A stretch of DNA of 64,000 nucleotides from Diprion similis (lineage: Eukaryota > Arthropoda > Insecta > Hymenoptera > Diprionidae), in NCBI RefSeq assembly GCF_021155765.1, contig NC_060113.1, forward strand, positions 7,145,001 through 7,209,000, in the 5' to 3' direction. Below the pieces are notes generated by a model. That model had not been told where the DNA came from, ran no database searches, and worked only from the letters and a program-made list of their open reading frames with translations. How positions within the stretch are numbered: position 1 is the stretch's first letter; each line of letters begins with the position of its first letter. The position numbers and the translations under genes were made by a program. Below are positions 48,851 to 60,228 of this stretch, one piece after another.

Positions 48851-50722
48851 CCTGCAGGACCCTCGGGGGTCGATTACGAAATTTTATATTTCATATATTT
48901 TATATTTTTCCCTACCGTCGTTTGAAAACGAAAAATCTGACGGAGAAGGTCTTCCGATGTGACTTGACGACGGATTATTATGAGGGTTTTTTTTTTTTGC
49001 CTCTTCCTTGAAATGAAATTTTTTTTTTTTCTACAGACGACTTTTCAGGTTTTTTGCAGAATTTTTCTTTTATTTTATACTGCGACGGTGAATCTCTTTT
49101 TTTTTTTCTTTTTTTTTTCGTTTTCGTTTTCTTTTTAACCAACGAGTTTTTTGATGAAAATTTTTCGATATGCAGATATTTTGGCTTTCATTTTTCTGGC
49201 GAGAATCTGTGAATTTTTTTTCCACAGATTTTTCAATCCAGTTTCACGGATTTTGTTTCAGTGCTTAAATCCCTTCAAGGATCAAATTTCAAACCTCACT
49301 TACTTTTTTATGCCCATTCCGAGAACTGTAACTTCATTTTTCTGGCCTTATCCTGGTGCCCAAGGTTTTGTCCTTTTTACGCTTCGGTACTTCGTCGATT
49401 TCTTTTCCGACGACGAAAAAACGTCTCAACGTAAATTACGGGCTTGTTTCGACACGATTTATCGATTTAGGTGTGGTACTCTGGCTGGCCTAGACGCGGT
49501 AAAACTAGATTGAAAACGGCGAGGGCGTTTCTGATTAGGTGTCACAAACATCTTATTTTCCAATCGAACCTTGCCAGTCGAGCTAGTAGATCGCCGGGAT
49601 TAAAATTAGCCTCGAGTTAGCAACGGTGTTAATAAAAAAATATCTAGTTTCAGAACAGAGTTTGTTTAGGGTTCCTCAAATTTTGAATTCTAAACTGACG
49701 ATCATATTATATATTCATTATTTATGCACGTATTTACATCTATTGTATAATCTTATTAGGATTAAGAATAAAACAACAAAATCAAGACTATCAAATCGTT
49801 AGGTTAAAGTTTTTAACCTTAGTGTAAGATGTTTTTCAAAGGAATTTGTACTTAGTCGTATTTTCGAATCTTAAGTCCTTGGAAGTTATCGAAATATTGC
49901 AAAATAGTAATTTTCATTTTTGTCTTTCGCTTCATTCGTGCAACTAACTTCATTCGTTTCTAACCTTTTATCATTTCCTTGTTTTGACAGTTTTTAATGA
50001 TGACTTTGAGTTAGATTAGCTTTCAAACAATGTAAATCATCATCATCATCATCATCATCAAGTCGTGTTAATAAATATTTTGCAACATTTCTTGAATCGT
50101 GCTGATTTCAAGTGTTTTAATATTCTTCGATCCGATTTTCAAAGCATAGATTTTCAAATCAATTTGAAATTCATTTTCGCTTGACGGTTTCCAATTTTGA
50201 CGATCAATTTTTAGGTACAATGCTGCAACGTAACGTAAACGCGCGAGTAAATAACAGCTCGTTTAAAAGGTCATCGACCTCATTCACGTCTGTTTCAATC
50301 GGCCATTCACTCCTGTCTTTAAGGTAACATAAGTTTTCAGGGTTTTTTGAATTCCAGATCGATAGTCTCTCTAACCACCGAAACTATGCTTCCGAAATTT
50401 CTTGAACTCTGTTTTTGTTTCGTCCCTTTTCCCTTCTTACTTCTCATGGAAGGCGTCTTAAGTTCCGTTTGTAGCCCCACACGTGCTTCACCTTCATACC
50501 TACGAGACTTACGGATAGAAGGTATCACCAACTACCGAATCAACAAGTTTGCGTTATCGCTAGTTTGCGATCCCCCCACGACCTTTTACATCCAACTACC
50601 AATCTTCTTCTACCTCATGCACTGCCGGTGCAGCTTTGCAGACGAGTTATTATTATCCTACGCCGCGATGACGGTACAGGTACCTTGTGCTGGGTACGAA
50701 ATTAGAGAGCATGAAGGAAGCG

Positions 50723-50759
<37 letters not shown>

Positions 50760-50860
50760 CTCGGAGGAATGGCTCGTGAGATAATTTACTAATTCTTTGT
50801 TCGTTTCTCTTTTCTGTTTCAGGTAAGCATCTCCTGATGTATTATATATACATATATACA

Positions 50861-51491
50861 TTAGGGTGGTGCAAAAAAAAAAAAAACGACTATTTTTTTT
50901 TTTTTTTTTTTTCGAGTGTCGTGTGACGAAATGTTAGTTTTTGATGTTTTAAGAGCCTACTCCAAAGGACAGTTCAAAAAAAAAATTTTTAAGAGGTCGG
51001 TCCACATTTTTTAAAAAGTCAGAAATTGTCAAAAATCGATTTTTTTATTTTCAATTTTTTTTCTCGTTACGGTATAATTTTACAGACAAAAAAAAAAAAA
51101 ATAAGTTTCCGAAAGTTTCAGTTCAGAATTTGAATTTTGAAAGGTCGCTCATAATTTTTTTTCAATTTTTTGGTGCATTTCTTTAGATCTTTTCCAACGA
51201 CCTTTTAATATTCATATTAAAATTTCATAAATTTTTTTTTCTTTAATTTGGTAAAAAAGAATCGATAACAATACACCATGACATGAAATAAAAATCAAAC
51301 GAAATACTGAAAATACAATTATTTTAATTTAATTTTTTGACGATTTTTGACATTTTTTTAAATTTGGAGCGACCTCTTAAAATTTTTTTTTGAATTGTCC
51401 TTTGAAGTGGGTTCTTAAAACATCAAAAACTAACACTTTGTCACACGAGACTCAAAAAAAAAAATAGTCGGTTTTTTTTGCGATACCCTAA
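50861..51491 (-). mobile_element. TA-flanked MITE, copy 2, opposite orientation (631 bp)
   Basis: Termini TTAGGGTGGTGCAAAAAA and TTTTTTTGCGATACCCTAA. Its interior is the reverse complement of copy 1: for example CTCGTTACGGTATAATTTTA here against AAAATTATACCGTAACGAGG there. The right flank is TA; the left flank is CA, a probable point change in the target duplication. No transposase frame. Confidence 0.88.
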
Positions 51492-52689
51492 TATACATAC
51501 GTCGAACGAAATGTTATTTTACTTCATCCTGTGGCTGAGAGACAAACTTATGTTTACGTAAGTTGGCTATATCGTATTATATTTATAACATTTATAATTG
51601 TGTGTTGTGTGAGTGGGTTGTACAGTTGGATGAAAAATTTGTTCAATTATGTTTGACAAGTGCAACCAAAAGCGTGAAATTAGGTAAAAATGGGTTTGAA
51701 AAGTCTCTGTTATTCAGAATAAAGTAACTTTAATATCATGCAAAATTATTCGTTAATGATATTTTCAAAGATATCTCACAATATTTACTCTCACTGAACA
51801 CTTTTTTCACCGACTTTTTTTGAAGGATAGTTGTTCATTTTATGCGCGAATGAATTATCCGGAAAAATTTTGCTGAGATAAATTTAATTCTCTTTAGCTC
51901 ATTATACTTGGCAAATAATATTCCATGTGTAGAAATCGTTATACTTTTCATGCGATAAACTTATGATTCAACAAGTAAAATACATTATTGTTATCCAAAA
52001 TCTTATCTCCAATGATTTGTGGAGATTTTATTTATGACGAATAATTCGATTTTTATGGATACATGTATAGGTTTTCATTTACAGTCGAAATTCTTTCATT
52101 CGATATATTTTTTCATGACGATATTAATTAGCTGATGATTTGACAAAGCTACTTTCCTCGTGCAATAATTTTTTTCATTGGTAACCATTATTTTTGAATT
52201 AATGAAAATTTTTGACGTTTTCGTCACAGAATCCATTTGTGAAAGATGATATTTGCTTTCTTAAATTCTCTCCTTTTTAATTAAATTTTTGTTGGATAAA
52301 CCTGCGGGTTGTTTTTTAGTTAATTTTTTTTTTTTATGTTATCTGTATATGGGAAATTCCATGCGAATCCAACCAACGTCTGATCTTCGCCATTTTTGAT
52401 TTTCTGACAAAATTTTTGCTGCCATTATTTTCCCAACTCTGAAATAGTAACTTGAATTTTTTTCAGATTTTTTATTCAACTGGTTAATTATTTATGATTG
52501 TTAAGAGTGAGTTGAAAAAAGCTTTTTTTCAATTCTCAAACTGGATCTTCTTTTCTAAACATTTCAAAACCGGGCCCATGATGGAAAGATTTTTTTCGAT
52601 CTTTGCTAAACACTTTTCATATTTTTGATCAACTAAAACATTGTTTAAACCATTGTCCAAAAATTCCCAAAAAATTTTCAAAACTTTAT

Positions 52690-52985
52690 TTATCTTTTAA
52701 AGATAGAAAATTTCTATATCGGTTTCATTATGAAGTTAATAAAAAAAAAATTCGATATAGAATTTTCCGCTCTACACGATGATCGAGTCATTTTTCATCT
52801 ATCGACCACGGTTTTTGAGGAAAATCTAGAAAACGTTAAATTTGACTGTTTTCTCAAAAATCCCGGCTATGCACCCCAAAATTGACTTCAGATTCCAATT
52901 CCTGAGGGTCGAAAACCGCTATTTAAACCAAAATACAACCACGAGCCGAATATTTTGAAATCAGACTCATTTTGAGACTATTCAA
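52690..52985 (-). repeat. Dispersed repeat family G, inverted copy
   Basis: Reverse complement of the 47115-47385 copy, with matching blocks from TTCGATATAGAATTTTCCGC to CCACGAGC.GAATATTTTGAAA. Confidence 0.75.
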
Positions 52986-53089
52986 ATCAGATCAGACTAT
53001 TAATCAATTTCATAGGCTTACCTTTTTAGGCGTATATATCACATATCCTTGAATTCTGACTCTAAGAATTCCATTCGCGAAAATCATTC

Positions 53090-53660
53090 GCAAGATTGTT
53101 TACCGCTTTTATCATACTGGGGCTTGCGAATGGCGGCAGTCAGACACTGATTGTGAGCGGAACGAGCAGCGATAATATCGGACGCGGTTACACCAACTAC
53201 CAGACAGATTCATGGCGCCCATTTACCAGGCTGGTTCATATCCTAACGATTTATGGTCGTAGCTGTACTGCCGGACCTGCATTGCCAACGCTCTTGTTAC
53301 GTCCAGTTTCGTCCTGGGAGTCCAACCAGCTATCTAATCCGTCGACGCTGTTCATCCTTTATTTAGATTTCCTATCCTTACTTCGCTTACTGTCATATCC
53401 ATAATTGTTTGATCTGCAGATTTAGACGAATTTTCAAATCTAACTATAACTTCAATAACAGACTAAAACTGGTCGATACTTTAATAGTTACGTTATTCCA
53501 ACAGCCTTCGCGACTTTGCTCGCCAATATTTTCAAACACTTTTTGTGCTAAAACTATTTGGCATAGCCACGTGTCATCACGGACGCTTTTATAAAGCTCG
53601 TCAAGATACTGTAAGAGTTTGGTCAGCATCCGCATCGGTGTCTTGTGATCCCTTTTCTGG
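53090..53660 (-). other. Unusual-composition segment with protein-like minus-strand frames
   Basis: GC content and codon-like texture differ from the intron around it. On the minus strand, an open frame from about 53674 down to 53444 includes LLQYLDELYKSVRDDTWLCQ and continues in the same style. A second, from an ATG at about 53355, reads 34 codons with DGLDSWLDSQDETGRNK. The frames are interrupted by stops, and a GTAACT donor-like site lies in the first. I recognise no family. It may be a decayed gene or transposon fragment, or a small gene with introns. Confidence 0.25.
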
Positions 53661-53759
53661 CTTGGCTTATACAGTTATCGCTATAACTCGAATACCATTC
53701 ATTTGGTTGTAACGAAATATAGCCTAAAACATGATCAGACGTTGTGACTGTTGATAGAA

Positions 53760-53850
53760 AAAAGAATAATCAAAATTGGTTCAGTAGTTCTGGAATTACG
53801 ATCGAACTTACGGACAGTTAGACGGAAAGACGTTCAGTTTTCTACAGAGT
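53760..53850. repeat. Probable interspersed-repeat tail
   Basis: AAAATTGGTTCAGTAGTTCT followed by a stretch with ACGGACAGTTAGACGG resembles the 'aaattggttcagtagtt ... gacagacagac' tails seen in many insect interspersed repeats. Class not assigned. Confidence 0.4.
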
Positions 53851-56800
53851 GATTACCTAACGGCTGAATGGTCCGACGTCTAGCTGCTACAACGTAATGC
53901 GCATGCGTTTAAAATCCGCGAGCAGATGTTTGCGCCAGGGTTACCAACCGACGTGAACGTAACCTCAAAAATTTCAACAGTTGTCACTGTCAGCGGTTGT
54001 CTTTCAACACCGATTGCTGTTAAAATCGTTGAATTTACGTACATCGGGACGAACTGTCGTCTGATTTTACGAAAAAAAATTGCGTTTTGACTTTGTGCCA
54101 CCAAAAAAAAAAAATGGTTTCCTAATTATTTGAAACAGTCTATCGTACGTGGAGTAGTTTCATCATTTCAAATGTTTCCTTGAAGTATTATGCATGGTTC
54201 CGTACGATGTAAAGTAATTTCGAGTGACTTTCAAATCGATTTTACTGTCAAGTTTGAATATTTTTTTCTACTGACGTGTTTTTCGTTCATTTTTTTCAAA
54301 TATCGATCCATCATCGAGCTTGATTGACATCTAAAATCTATCTTTCGAACTTGTATGACTTGAACGCAGCATCCGTTAACAATTTCTGACTTTGATGAAG
54401 TTCGCCTCAAACCTTGCTAAAAACTTGAAGTGTATTTTTTTTTTTTCTCGAAGATTATCCAAGGTTTTTTCTTTACTGCTAATATGGAATATGATCGTGC
54501 ATCAGCTCTTTTTTTTTTTTTTTTTTTTTTCTTCCCTATCTAGGTACCGATACTTTGAATAGTTTTTTATTTTGCCGCACATCCTAATCACATTTTGACG
54601 TCAGTTTAAAGAGGAGTGACCAGTTTTTTTACATTACACATTACACAAATTTTATTTTACTTAAAACCGGTTAAGAAGGATTTTTAACAAGTCTGCTTAC
54701 GCGACGTACGTATAAATATTTTTGTGTATATAATGTCTGCTGGGTATTAGCCGATCGTATATTCATATGAGTCTTCCGTCGTCATGTATGGGGCATTCTT
54801 TGTGAATCGGGTCACGTTTTAAAAATGTTTTTGGAAATTTTTCAAAATTATCAAAATTTTAACGCTACTTCGAAATACTTGGGGTAATTTCCTTATAACT
54901 TTTAAAATTGACCGTTCCGGAATCCCCTTCGAAACAATCGATGTACCGCAAAAATATTAAAAAAATTTCGTACACAAAAAAGAAAAAAAAAAAAAAAAAA
55001 AAAAGAAAATCGTCAGGTTTACCAAAAAGTCTGAATCTAAAAAGTTTCCACTTTCTGGGTTTTTTTTTTCTTTGTCACGTACGGGTCATCTTGGATTTGA
55101 TTTTATTTACGATATTTTCAGCAGGTTTGATCAAAATTTAACAAAATATAGAATTTTTGTTGAAAATTTTACTAAATCACACTGCGCGCAAAAATTATGA
55201 TAAAAATTTGTGAAGTGGTTGCTAGAATGACGATGATGATGTAAAAATTTGTATACTTTCGAACTATTTGGAGGGTTGGATTATTTTTATGATTATGCGT
55301 TTTGTTTCATTACCTATTTGTTTATTGTTTTTATTGTTTTGAATCTGAATTTTCAAACGATTTTTCTCCTCGAGTAGTATAGCAGTTTGGCAAAATTGGA
55401 AAAACTTTCAGAAACATCATTCTGCAGTAAACGGCTCAGTAATTCGGCGCGAAGAATGCCCTATACATCGCATGTGAAAAATTTCCTGATTCAGAAACGA
55501 GAAATTCGAAACCCACGTTTCTCAGAGCCGTGCAATCTCTCTCTCTCTCTCTCTCTCTCTCCTCTCTCTCTTTTACTATCTCTATCTTTATTTCTCGTCC
55601 GCTACCGCAAAGCAACAATTTGATGTTTGTCTTGAAGTCATACATACGGGGAATTCCATGAAAACGTTCATATTTATCCTGTCAACGTTTATAAGCAGTC
55701 GTAATTTACTAGGATTTGACAAAAATTGGAGAATCAGTCACACATGCAGTTCTCATCATCATTTTTCCCGACTCTATACTCTTCGTTTCACGGTTTTATC
55801 GCATCCAAACTGCTTCGAAAATTCACGTTTTTTGCAGCAGGGAGCGGATGCCTTTTGTTAAGCATTACCGAGGGGCTCTCAGAGGTTTTTTCATTGTCAG
55901 ATAGACCCTAGATGGGGCAGCCTTGGATCCACTGATCAAAAATGAAAATATAAAATATAAAATATAAGATAAAGAAAAATTTATTTCATTAAAGGAAGAA
56001 ATTTTTGTCTGGAATATTATGAAAAAAATTTATCATTCATAATTATAATCACATTATTTATTTATTTTAACGTTATATTCTGGATAACTAATTGGCACAG
56101 AATGAAACGTCTCTTGGTGAATGATTTTAAGAAAATTACAGAATGAAAATAAATTTTGATAATGAGGGGATTTTGAGTGCAGTGAAAATTTAAACTACAA
56201 TAAATTTTCATTTCATTCAACGGAAATATATATTGTTATATGTATAAGGGGATAAATTATTTATTACATATTTTTCTTACACGCAGACTTTGCTCAATTT
56301 CTAGTGTATCGCAGTTTGCACAGTTGAGAAAAGCAAAGTGGCAAATGTAACGAATAAAAAGTCGAATCACTTTTATTTCTCTACGATCGATTACACGTTC
56401 AACGCAGCAACTGCTTTTGATGTCTAAAGAACTTTTGCTGCTAGGTTTGCCTCGTTGGTTATAAAAATTGTAACGAGTTTATTTGTTGATAACGTGCGAG
56501 TTGTTTTCTCGTCGTTTATCGACTTAGTTTTACTCTATGTATATGAAGTACGCGAGTAATTTGGCTTGTTATACATATTTTTTTTCTTTTTCTTTTCTTT
56601 TCTTTTTCTTTTTTGTTTCTTTCTCATGTCCGGAATATTTAAAGTCTGCTGTAGTATCGTAATATACCTACATATATAACAATATTATACAGCCACTCAG
56701 ATCTCATCAGAGTGAGTGATGGAAAAAAATAAATAAAACAACAAACAAAAACGAATGAAAAACGAAAAAGACACTCTTCGGAATAAATCATTTTCAAGAT

Positions 56801-57966
56801 ACCTAACAAAGAAACAATTTATCACGATTATTCAAGATTAAAAGTTTCTTTAAATCTTGAAACAAAAAAAAAAAAAAAATTTTTGATTCTTTCTCTACTT
56901 TTACCTTGATGGGAGAAAAATGTATAAATTCGGTTGAAATTTGGAAAGCCAGTTTTTATTCGATGCTCGATATCGGCCACAGTGTAACTGAAATTTGTAT
57001 ACCAGCGTCAAAAAAATGTTGATAATAAAAAGAGCTAGACGTAAAATTTGAATCACGTGATTTCGATATTTTCAAATCGGATTTTTAGTCAAATAAATTC
57101 ACAGAACAGGAAACTTTTCTTCGTTGATTTACCAGATATAATTATGTCACAGAGACGTCAACGTCAATTACTACTGCTGCAGTGAAATTTTATTCGATCG
57201 TATTATAATAAGAGATATGTGTCAACCCCATCCATCGACGGTTTTGAAATTTAAATTTTTGTTAATCTTTGCAATCACCATTTTCCGCGTGTAATAGTAA
57301 TACAATAAATAATTGTGAATCGTGTACATTTATTCATCATGCTTGACGCGTTCTCGCGTTTATTGTTATGGATTAAATATCATTAACCCATATATTTCAT
57401 ATTCATTGTGCTTTAACTATTATAATATGCTTTTTTTTTTTTTTTTTTTTTTTCATTTATTTACAATGTCGAACATCGTAGCTTTATTTTACTTATTTAT
57501 CTGTGTATTCATCAAATTTTACGTGAGTTTTTTTTTTTTGTTACTGTTGTTTTTTTCTTCTTCGAAAGTTCGAAAATCATTCCCTTTATGGCCTTTCGAC
57601 TTTTTATTCTTCTTTTGGATATTATAAAAAATATCAAAAATGTCCGATAACCAAATCTCGATAGTGTTTACGTAAATTTATTTAAATGAAAACAGAAAGA
57701 GAATTTAGAATTTAAATGCATTGATTAAATTAGCTCCCAAGACTTAAGAGTATCGTAGTTTCATAGTTTTCGTAGTTCGACTTTAAAATTTTAAGCTAGA
57801 CTATAAAAGATGGGGGAAAAAATCTGAAAGACTAAGAGAATACGAAAGTGAAAGGAAACCAAACCAAACCAAACCAACTGTAGGATGAAAATGAAGACGA
57901 AGAATTAGACGAAAAGTAAGTAAGGCTCTCGGTATTCGCCTCGCTCTTCGTGGACACAGGATGCAT

Positions 57967-58204
57967 TTATAAACCTGGATTTACCTGCGCCGCTTGAAGA
58001 GAAGAAGCCGCCTCATTCAGGGATCGCATGATGTTACGAATAGGACCTGGTGGAGAGCGGAGGCGGCGGCACCGGGGTTGCACCTGGTCCCCGGTGGGCC
58101 CCGGTGGGCCCCGGTGGGCCCCGAATAGCGCAGCGCAGGTAGCCAATGCAGCTTTCCGATCCCCCGCCGCATTGTTCCTGGACATCCTTCGAGCTTGCCG
58201 TCGC
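57967..58204. other. GC-rich block with three 12 bp tandem repeats
   Basis: Contains three tandem CCCCGGTGGGCC-type units (about 58092-58130). Minus-strand frames across it read RGPPGPTG-like sequence and then SPPGPIRNIMRSLNEAASSL, ending QAAQ|GTAAAT, which looks like a splice donor. Two frames are open, so coding status is unclear. It abuts the tandem array that starts near 58205. Confidence 0.35.
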
Positions 58205-59480
58205 CGATTTTCCTTTACCCTCGGCCAAATTCAGCCCGAGGCTCTCGTTATCGAAAAAGGGACGCCGTCCTTTCGTATTTCGATGAATATATGGGGCGTT
58301 CCGTGCCAACTCAACCTGCGTCTTACTCTTGAACTGTCTGATTTGGTTCGTTATTTTTTACATCATTGTTTTGACTCTCAAAGGCACTAGATTTTTTTTT
58401 CCAAATTTTTAGAATCGATTTGAAGTATTTCAGGTTGAGTTGGCATGGAATACCCGGTATATACTTGGAGCTTTCGTCTGAATCAAACAGAGTTTTGGTC
58501 ACTTTCGGAAAAATTCTACTCTAATCACTCGCTGTCGAAAAAGAACGCTCTCCTTTCGTATTTCGATGAGTATATGGGGCATTCCGTGCCAACTCAACCT
58601 GCGTCTTACTCTTGAACTGTCTGATTTGGTTCGTTATTTTTTACATCATTGTTTTGACTCTCAAAGGCACTAGATTTTTTTTTCCACATTTTTAGAATCG
58701 ATTTGAAGTATTTCAGGTTGAGTTGGCATGGAATACCCGGTATATACTTGGAGCTTTCGTCTGAATCAAACAGAGTTTTGGTCACTTTCGGAAAAATTCT
58801 ACTCTAATCACTCGTTGTCGAAAAAGAACGCCCTCCTTCCGTATTTCGATGAATATATGGGGCGTTCCGTGCCAACTCAACCTGCGTCTTACTCTTGAAC
58901 TGTCTGATTTGGTTCGTTATTTTTTACATCATTGTTTTGACTCTCAAAGGCACTAGATTTTTTTTTCCACATTTTTAGAATCGATTTGAATTATTTCAGG
59001 TTGAGTTGGCATGGAATGCCCGGCATAAACTCGGAGCTTTCGTCTGAATTGAACCGATTTTTTTGTCACCCTCGGTGAAATTCTGCCCTAATCACTCGTT
59101 GTTGAAAAAAGAACGCCCTCCTTTCGTATTTCGATGAGTATATGGGGCGTTCCGTGCCAACTCAACCTGCGTCTTACTCTTGAACTGTCTGATTTGGTTC
59201 GTTATTTTTTACATCATTGTTTTGACTCTCAAAGGCACTAGATTTTTTTTTCCACATTTTTAGAATCGATTTGAAGTATTTCAGGTTGAGTTGGCATGGA
59301 ATGCCCGGTATATACTCGGAGCTTTCGTCTGAATTGAACCGATTTTTTTGTCACCCTCGGTGAAATTCTGCCCTAATCACTCGTTGTTGAAAAAAGAACG
59401 CCCTCCTTTCGTATTTCGATGAGTAAATGGGGCGTTCCGTGCCAACTCAACCTGCGTCTTACCCTTGTTCTGTCTGATTT
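58205..59480. repeat. Tandem array, 283-285 bp unit, about 4.5 copies
   Basis: The marker CCGTGCCAACTCAACCTGCG occurs at 58301, 58584, 58867, 59152 and 59437, i.e. spacings 283, 283, 285 and 285. Units are nearly identical. Each contains an internal inverted repeat: TTCCGTGCCAACTCAACCT on the left pairs with AGGTTGAGTTGGCATGGAA on the right, about 145 bp apart. Neighbouring units therefore present alternating inverted ends, as expected of tandemly duplicated TIR elements or a young satellite seeded from one. No ORF of note. Confidence 0.9.
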
Positions 59481-60157
59481 AGACATCGCTGCACGATCCA
59501 GCTTACGTATGAGGCATTCAACGTGTAATCGACCTGATCGTCAAAATCTTGAATATCGACCCGAAACCGCTGCTATTGAATCCTTATCAAATGTTTTTAA
59601 TAGTTGAGAGAATAGGCTGCGTAATTCTTTTCCTGTCTTTTATTCGAATATATATGTATAATGCGACAAAAACCGACAATATCAGAGTTTCAATATACAA
59701 TAACATATTTCTAAAACTATAGATCATGTAGAAAAAAAATGGGGATTTTTTATTTTTTACTTTAGAAACAGAAAAATAATGGAAACGGTGTGTGAAATGA
59801 ATAATTTTTTTGTTTTTTTTTTTCGTTTCTTGAGAAACCGTTACCTTTCGCTGTGCAGTAGATGGAGAGAAAATAACGTTATACATATATCGCTTAAGAC
59901 TTTTTATGGTTCGGTACTCGTCTCAAGTTTCTGAAAGATGGAAGGATAAAAAAAAAAAAAAAGTCGCGACAAGACAACTATTTCCCTGCAGACATAATAT
60001 CATCCTAAACCTTAAATATCCTTGGCCGAGTATAAGTTCGTTTATTATTGCCAAATCGTTCTCGACGTAAGGTTACATATCTCGTTGCGGGCATAAATGC
60101 AGGAGCTAATTCTGACAAGATGGTTGCGTATATATATATATATATACACGAGGGAAT

Positions 60158-60160
<3 letters not shown>

Positions 60161-60224
<64 letters not shown>
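60161..60224. repeat. (GA)n microsatellite
   Basis: About 32 uninterrupted AG dinucleotides; the longest GA tract in the window. Confidence 0.95.

Positions 60225-60228
<4 letters not shown>

Noticed and set aside
50347..50784. 145-codon plus-strand frame
   Set aside because: Ends in (GA)n-derived ERERER and has no recognisable domain.
58028..58390. 120-codon plus-strand frame
   Set aside because: Runs from the GC-rich repeats into the tandem array unit; the same peptide end recurs because the unit is repeated.
58205..59480. CRISPR-like regular array
   Set aside because: Units are whole 283-285 bp repeats without unique spacers, in an animal genome; it is a tandem satellite-type repeat.
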